NCBI GenBank assembly: GCA_913776405.1
Contig: CAJYOV010000120.1
Coordinates: forward strand, 1-8,897
DNA from: Pseudobdellovibrionaceae bacterium
Lineage (GTDB): Bacteria; Bdellovibrionota; Bdellovibrionia; Bdellovibrionales; JAMPXM01
DNA: 8,897 nucleotides
Direction of reading: 5' to 3'
Part shown: positions 6,308 to 8,897 of the stretch, in pieces
Position numbering within the stretch: position 1 is the stretch's first letter
Layout: each line of letters opens with the position of its first letter
Notes under the pieces: model-generated
What the model was told of the DNA's origin: nothing
What the model saw: the letters and a program-made list of their open reading frames with translations, nothing else
The model's database searches: none
Made by a program: the position numbers and the translations under genes

Positions 6308-7135
6308 ATGGGAATGCGGATTAGTACGAACCTCGCATCGATCTCGGCGCAACGCCAACTCTCGAAACAATCCGAGCGCAACTCGCACGCACTTGAAGCG
6401 TTGTCTTCGGGTAGCCGTATCGTTCATGCGGCCGACGACGCTGCGGGCCTCGCGATCTCTGAGAACATCCGCGGCCAAGTTCGCGGGATGTCGATGGCGA
6501 AACAAAACGCCTCGAATGCCATCTCGCTCGTACAAGTCTCAGAAGGTGGTTTGAACGAGATCTCGAACATTCTAGTGCGCTTGAGAGAATTAAGCGTACA
6601 AGCAGCGTCCGACAACGTCGGCGAAGAAGAGCGCGGTTACATCGATCAAGAAGCGCAACAGCTCGTAGCCGAATCAGACCGCATCGCGAAGACAACTCGC
6701 TTCGGTAAGAGAAATCTCTTAGATGGCTCGGGTGACGAGCTCGAGTTCCAAGTCGGCGTATTCGGCGACGACGACAACGTCATCAAGTACAATCTGAAAG
6801 CGGATGCGACGAACTCTTCGCTTGGAATTAGCGGCCTCGGGCTCGATAGCAAAGGGGGCGCGAGAAGTGCGCTCAACACACTCGACGATGCGATGAATAA
6901 AGTTGGTAAAATGCGTGCCGACTTCGGTGCCGTTCAGTCGCGTCTGTCGACGACGGTCTCGAACCTCGATATTCAAAACGAAAACCTCTCGGCTGCGAAT
7001 TCTCGCATTCGAGATGCTGACATCGCACACGAGACAGCTGAAATGGCATCGTCGAACATCTTGCAGCAAGCAGCCGTGTCAGTCATGGCGCAAGCAAACG
7101 CACAACCGGCGCAAGCCTTGCGTTTGATCTCGTAA
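6308..7135 (+). CDS. fliC: Flagellin
   Basis: The 275-residue protein is a minimal flagellin made of the conserved D0/D1 ends joined by a short centre, without the large variable D2/D3 domains. The N-terminal part (residues 1-140) has MGMRISTNLAS, the family hallmark SSGSRIVHAADDAAGLAISE (33-52) and LVRLRELSVQAASDN (89-103), then KRNLLDGSG. The central part (about 142-185) is Asp/Gly-rich. The C-terminal helix region has NLSAANSRIRDADIAHETAEM (226-246) and ends AQALRLIS. It is exported by the flagellar type III apparatus and polymerises into the filament; the short form is usual in Bdellovibrio-like bacteria. The RLRELSVQA segment retains the Arg/Leu positions that TLR5 contacts in enterobacterial flagellins. 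The ATG at 6308 follows AAGGGGG with good spacing. It appears to be a single-gene unit, with its own sigma-28 promoter and terminators. Confidence 0.96.
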   Translation: MGMRISTNLASISAQRQLSKQSERNSHALEALSSGSRIVHAADDAAGLAISENIRGQVRGMSMAKQNASNAISLVQVSEGGLNEISNILVRLRELSVQAASDNVGEEERGYIDQEAQQLVAESDRIAKTTRFGKRNLLDGSGDELEFQVGVFGDDDNVIKYNLKADATNSSLGISGLGLDSKGGARSALNTLDDAMNKVGKMRADFGAVQSRLSTTVSNLDIQNENLSAANSRIRDADIAHETAEMASSNILQQAAVSVMAQANAQPAQALRLIS

Positions 7136-7159
7136 CGTTCTCTCTTGAAAAACGTCGTT

Positions 7160-7182
7160 CAGTTTTAAAAGCAGTTTTAAAA
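7160..7182 (+). repeat. Tandem CAGTTTTAAAA repeat in flagellin 3' region
   Basis: CAGTTTTAAAA occurs at 7160-7170 and again at 7172-7182, one base apart, 25 bases after the flagellin stop. Each unit is AT-rich and partly self-complementary (TTTTAAAA). It may be part of the 3' untranslated region or a protein site; nothing in the sequence decides. Confidence 0.5.
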
Positions 7183-7191
7183 AACTAAAGC

Positions 7192-7242
7192 GGCGAGGCA
7201 TTCAGAGAAGGCGATAGAGCTTTCTCGAATGAATGCCTTGCT
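7192..7242 (+). other. Strong 21-bp hairpin after flagellin, no T tract
   Basis: Bases 7192-7204 pair with 7230-7242 (13 pairs including two G-T), and 7205-7212 pair with 7219-7226 (8 pairs, one G-T). The loop is GATAGA (7213-7218) and there is a three-base bulge GAA (7227-7229). No T run follows, so it is not a standard intrinsic terminator. As RNA it could protect the flagellin message from 3' exonucleases or form the body of a small RNA processed from the 3' end. Both uses are inference. Confidence 0.65.
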
Positions 7243-7250
7243 ACGTGATT

Positions 7251-7281
7251 AGGGTCGTTTCCCACAGACGCGACTCTTTTT
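7251..7281 (+). terminator. Weak intrinsic terminator downstream of flagellin
   Basis: AGGGTCG (7251-7257) pairs with CGACTCT (7271-7277) with one G-T pair and a 13-base loop, and TTTTT follows immediately (7277-7281). The stem is short and the loop long, so it is probably inefficient. It directly precedes a much stronger terminator. Confidence 0.4.
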
Positions 7282-7287
7282 AGCCCG

Positions 7288-7326
7288 CCCCGGGGGTACT
7301 TACGTGCCCTCGGGGTTTCCTTTTTT
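7288..7326 (+). terminator. Strong intrinsic terminator of the flagellin transcript
   Basis: Bases 7288-7299 pair with 7304-7315 to give a 12-bp, GC-rich stem (two G-T pairs) with the four-base loop TTAC, followed by the T-rich run TTTCCTTTTTT (7316-7326). It lies about 150 bases after the flagellin stop, so the 3' untranslated region is long and structured. Confidence 0.8.
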
Positions 7327-7328
7327 GG

Positions 7329-7376
7329 CGCTCCCGCTCTGCCTTTGGATCCCGCGAGGGTTGCTGCGCGCCCTCG
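7329..7376. repeat. GC-rich intergenic palindromic element
   Basis: CGCTCCCGCTCTGC (7329-7342) is followed by a hairpin in which CGAGGGT (7355-7361) pairs with GCCCTCG (7370-7376) around an eight-base loop. The first part matches 12 of 14 bases at 8727-8740 in another intergenic space, so it may belong to a dispersed extragenic repeat family. It lies between the flagellin terminator and the 3' end of the cysteine-rich gene. Confidence 0.4.
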
Positions 7377-7427
7377 ACCCCAGCGAGTGCGGTGAGAGTT
7401 CAGTTTCTTTGGCTCGTGAGGCTCAAA

Positions 7428-7772
7428 CTAGTTCTTTACGCAGATGTTGGATTTGCAGCGGGAGGTTTGGGGGATTTCGCAGGCTTGGGTGGGGCAGTCG
7501 TTTTTGGTGTCGTAGCAGCGGAGGGATTTTCGGTAGTCGTCGGTGAACATTTTGTTGATGGCGAGGGTTTCGCCGCAGCTGCAGCAAGTTTTGTTTACGA
7601 GTGTGCAATCGGAGTCGGATGTGCACGCTTGCAGTTCTTGAATTGTGCGGGAAGACGGAAGAGTGTCGGCTGCGGTTTTTTCGCGGACGAGGCCTCTCAA
7701 CAAGAAGACAGTGAGAACGGCTGCGACACCTGCGGCAAGAATGGCGAGAGTGAGTTTTTGCCAGAGCTTCAT
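7428..7772 (-). CDS. Small exported cysteine-rich protein, membrane-anchored
   Basis: The 114-residue protein begins with a short basic end and a hydrophobic segment (residues about 6-26), either a membrane anchor or a signal peptide; no lipobox is seen. The remainder (about 45-111) has ten cysteines, at 50, 56, 63, 64, 66, 86, 93, 98, 106 and 111, in a pattern CxSDSDC...CCSCGETLAINK...C...C...C. This resembles small 'C-x5-C ... CCxC ... AINK' cysteine-cluster domains found in secreted proteins and lipoproteins of delta-type bacteria. That family link is from memory and tentative. The cysteines probably form disulfides outside the cytoplasm. The ATG at 7772 follows AAGGA with a six-base gap. 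It is transcribed away from the DUF3011 gene, so the two share a 219-base regulatory region. No clear terminator of its own is seen before it meets the flagellin terminator region. Confidence 0.78.
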   Translation of the reverse strand: MKLWQKLTLAILAAGVAAVLTVFLLRGLVREKTAADTLPSSRTIQELQACTSDSDCTLVNKTCCSCGETLAINKMFTDDYRKSLRCYDTKNDCPTQACEIPQTSRCKSNICVKN

Positions 7773-7787
7773 TTCTTTTCCTTCATC

Positions 7788-7817
7788 CGTTTCTCGATTT
7801 GTTTCACGATTCGTTTC
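7788..7817. repeat. 12-bp tandem repeat upstream of the cysteine-rich gene
   Basis: CGTTTCTCGATT (7788-7799), TGTTTCACGATT (7800-7811) and the start of a third copy, CGTTTC (7812-7817), follow one another with a 12-base period. On the minus strand they lie just upstream of the ribosome site of the cysteine-rich gene, in its expected leader. The period is a multiple of three and the frame stays open, but no start codon precedes it before a stop. Confidence 0.55.
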
Positions 7818-7865
7818 GCTTGAGCCCTTTTGGTCGAGCCATGTTGGACGAAACAGGTTCGCTTT

Positions 7866-7894
7866 AATTTAGTGACGGATCGACGTGTTTACAA
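7866..7894 (-). promoter_or_regulatory. Candidate sigma-70-type promoter of the cysteine-rich gene
   Basis: Read on the minus strand, TTGTAA (7894-7889) is followed after exactly 17 bases by TAAATT (7871-7866). Each hexamer matches 4 of 6 consensus positions. Transcription would start near 7859, giving a leader of about 86 bases that includes the 12-bp repeats. Confidence 0.4.
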
Positions 7895-7923
7895 CTTTGC
7901 ACAATGTGGTGCGGTGCGCGTAC

Positions 7924-7962
7924 TTGCCTTCGTGTTTCGACCGAGATGTGATGAGTTCACAT
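7924..7962 (+). promoter_or_regulatory. Candidate promoter and palindromic operator before the DUF3011 gene
   Basis: TTGCCT (7924-7929), a 17-base spacer and TGTGAT (7947-7952) form a weak sigma-70-like promoter (4 of 6 in each box). Overlapping the -10 box is the perfect inverted repeat ATGTGA-TGAGT-TCACAT (7946-7962), reminiscent of a Crp-family site (TGTGA-N6-TCACA) but with a five-base centre. It could be an operator or fold in the RNA leader. Confidence 0.35.
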
Positions 7963-7991
7963 TTTCGTTTCCGTGAAGGAGAGGGGCACTC

Positions 7992-8600
7992 ATGAACAAG
8001 TTTTTGTGGACTGCGGTTCTAACGACGACGCTTTCGGCAGCGTTCGCATTTGCGAGCGATAATAATAACGGCGGCAACAACGACGCGCCTGGCGAGTACT
8101 CGATCATTTGCGAATCTCACGGCGGTTACGTCGAGTGTGAAACGGGCGTTCAGTTGGGAAACGTCGCAGTTGAAAAACAAAAGTCGCGTGAAGCGTGTAC
8201 GTTTGGCGGTTCGTGGGGTTACCACGGCTCACGTATTTGGGTGAATCACGGCTGCCGTGCTTCGTTCTCTTATGACGACGCAAACGCGCCACTTCCACCA
8301 GCGCCGACGCCTGCACCAACTCCGGTTCCGCCGGGCCCATCTCCTATTACGCAAGTCGATTGCCGTTGGAATAATATGAACTGGCAACCTTACTACCACG
8401 GCAACTACCGTTTCATCGGTCGACCAGGCTACGGTTTCCAAGATGCAAACATGTGTGTCTACACAGTGCGCCTCTCGAAACAGAATGCTGTTTGCAATTG
8501 GAACGGAATTGGTTTCACATCTTATGACATCGTAACGAACGCGGAAGTGATTCCAGCTTCGTACGCGACAGTCGAGTCTTGCTACGCAGCGATTCGTTAA
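7992..8600 (+). CDS. Secreted DUF3011 protein with duplicated C-terminal module
   Basis: A 202-residue exported protein. Residues 1-21 are a typical signal peptide (MNKFLWTAVL...AFAFA before SDNNN), followed by an Asn/Gly-rich linker. Residues 36-92 match the DUF3011 pattern: IICESHGGYVEC, then VEKQKSREAC, GGSWGYHGSRIWVNHGCRASF, with cysteines 40, 49, 69 and 88. A Pro-rich linker (100-118) leads to a C-terminal part with two similar modules, CRWN...C...YTVR (124-160) and CNWN...C...AAIR (168-202). DUF3011 proteins are secreted and their function is not known. The ATG at 7992 follows AAGGAGAGGGG (7976-7986), a strong ribosome site. It diverges from the cysteine-rich gene and is followed by a terminator, so it is probably monocistronic. 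It may act in the periplasm or outside the cell. Confidence 0.87.
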   Translation: MNKFLWTAVLTTTLSAAFAFASDNNNGGNNDAPGEYSIICESHGGYVECETGVQLGNVAVEKQKSREACTFGGSWGYHGSRIWVNHGCRASFSYDDANAPLPPAPTPAPTPVPPGPSPITQVDCRWNNMNWQPYYHGNYRFIGRPGYGFQDANMCVYTVRLSKQNAVCNWNGIGFTSYDIVTNAEVIPASYATVESCYAAIR

Positions 8601-8678
8601 TCGCTCGCGTTCTCGAGACTGGGCGCTCGCGACAAATTTAAATTCAAATTGCACTGCGTATCTCGCGCATTGCACCTC

Positions 8679-8719
8679 AAAGCCGCGGGCCGACCCTCCA
8701 AGTCACTGCGGCTTTTCTT
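8679..8719 (+). terminator. Intrinsic terminator of the DUF3011 gene
   Basis: AAAGCCGC (8679-8686) pairs perfectly with GCGGCTTT (8708-8715), and TTTTCTT follows from 8713. The loop of 21 bases is long, but the stem and T tract are in the right place, about 80 bases after the stop codon. Confidence 0.6.
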
Positions 8720-8726
8720 ATTGTGT

Positions 8727-8799
8727 CGCTTCCGCTCCGCGGAAGACTTTGCTCCTTCGCTTTGCTCAGTCGACAATTTTTAGGGCTCCGCCCTAAAAA
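8727..8799. repeat. REP-like pair of hairpins with identical TCC loops
   Basis: CTTCCGC-TCC-GCGGAAG (8729-8745) is a 7-bp stem. Bases 8777-8786 pair perfectly with 8790-8799 (10 bp, TTTTTAGGGC arm) around TCC (8787-8789). Between them CTTTGCTC occurs twice (8747-8754, 8760-8767). The T and A runs lie on the wrong sides for an intrinsic terminator on the plus strand. The layout resembles repetitive extragenic palindromes. Confidence 0.45.
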
Positions 8800-8897
8800 C
8801 CCCCAGATACGCGTTCACAGCGACCTTCGAATTTCGGAATACCGGAATACTGAAAGACTTCGATGACTAGATGAAGGTCGGGGTTTTCGAGTACGTT
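8793..8897 (-). CDS. C-terminal end of a minus-strand gene, cut by the window edge
   Basis: Reading the minus strand from 8897 gives 34 sense codons before TAG (8795-8793), while the other two minus frames close sooner. The peptide, NVLENPDLHLVIEVFQYSG followed by a basic stretch ending ERVSGGF, has the composition of a real protein, with a hydrophobic strand-like LHLVIEVF. The stop codon lies inside the right arm of the 10-bp palindrome. It converges with the DUF3011 gene. The family cannot be told from so short a piece, and a chance open frame of this length is possible. Confidence 0.45.
   Translation of the reverse strand, partial: NVLENPDLHLVIEVFQYSGIPKFEGRCERVSGGF

Noticed and set aside
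6118..6324. 68-codon frame in the flagellin leader.
   Set aside because: It starts with TTG, has no ribosome site, overlaps the flagellin start and shows no protein-like pattern.
7392..7823. 143-codon hydrophobic plus-strand frame.
   Set aside because: It is the complement of the cysteine-rich gene, whose Cys pattern, signal segment and ribosome site are far more convincing.
8229..8675. 148-codon minus-strand frame.
   Set aside because: It is antisense to the clear DUF3011 gene, with an Arg/Val-rich shadow composition.
8835..8850. Tandem CGGAATAC repeat and the inverted repeat 8821-8828 with 8873-8880.
   Set aside because: Both lie inside the probable minus-strand coding end and are short enough to be incidental.

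Overview
The window is a gene-dense stretch of bacterial chromosome, roughly half G+C, carrying nine complete protein genes and probably the end of a tenth. Three traits point to a motile Gram-negative delta-type bacterium, most likely Bdellovibrionota: a short flagellin (275 residues, conserved ends only, starting MGMRI and ending ALRLIS), a heptose-activating enzyme for LPS core, and several exported proteins with predatory-bacterium-like architecture. This assignment is inferred from protein style, not from a marker gene. No tRNA, rRNA, IS element, phage gene or CRISPR array was seen.

Left part (1-3707): an RDD-family membrane protein with a long disordered N-terminus, then rfaE2 (heptose-1-phosphate adenylyltransferase) 17 bases later on the same strand. 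Converging on these from the minus strand are a membrane-anchored protein with a striking Lys/Asp block and, downstream of it, a probable outer-membrane beta-barrel protein.

Middle part (3916-7326): meaB, an unrecognised 109-residue protein and a YcgR-like PilZ protein all read rightward, followed by the flagellin gene. The flagellin gene has a very good sigma-28 promoter (5998-6024), but it lies about 280 bases upstream of the start codon, so the message should carry a long leader. That leader contains a small hairpin that displays GGA in its loop, as CsrA sites do. A weaker sigma-28-like element with exactly the same spacing sits just before the 109-residue gene. If real, it would put the c-di-GMP-binding PilZ protein in the same motility regulon as the flagellin. 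Downstream of the flagellin gene come a 21-bp hairpin without a T tract and then two intrinsic terminators.

Right part (7428-8897): two divergently transcribed genes for exported cysteine-rich proteins. One is a 114-residue protein with ten cysteines. The other is a DUF3011 protein whose C-terminal half looks like two copies of a CxWN...C module. A terminator, palindromic intergenic repeats and the C-terminal end of a minus-strand gene close the window.

No clearly new multi-gene system is visible. The points most worth following are the flagellin leader and trailer, the possible sigma-28 link to the PilZ protein, and the duplicated module in the DUF3011 protein.
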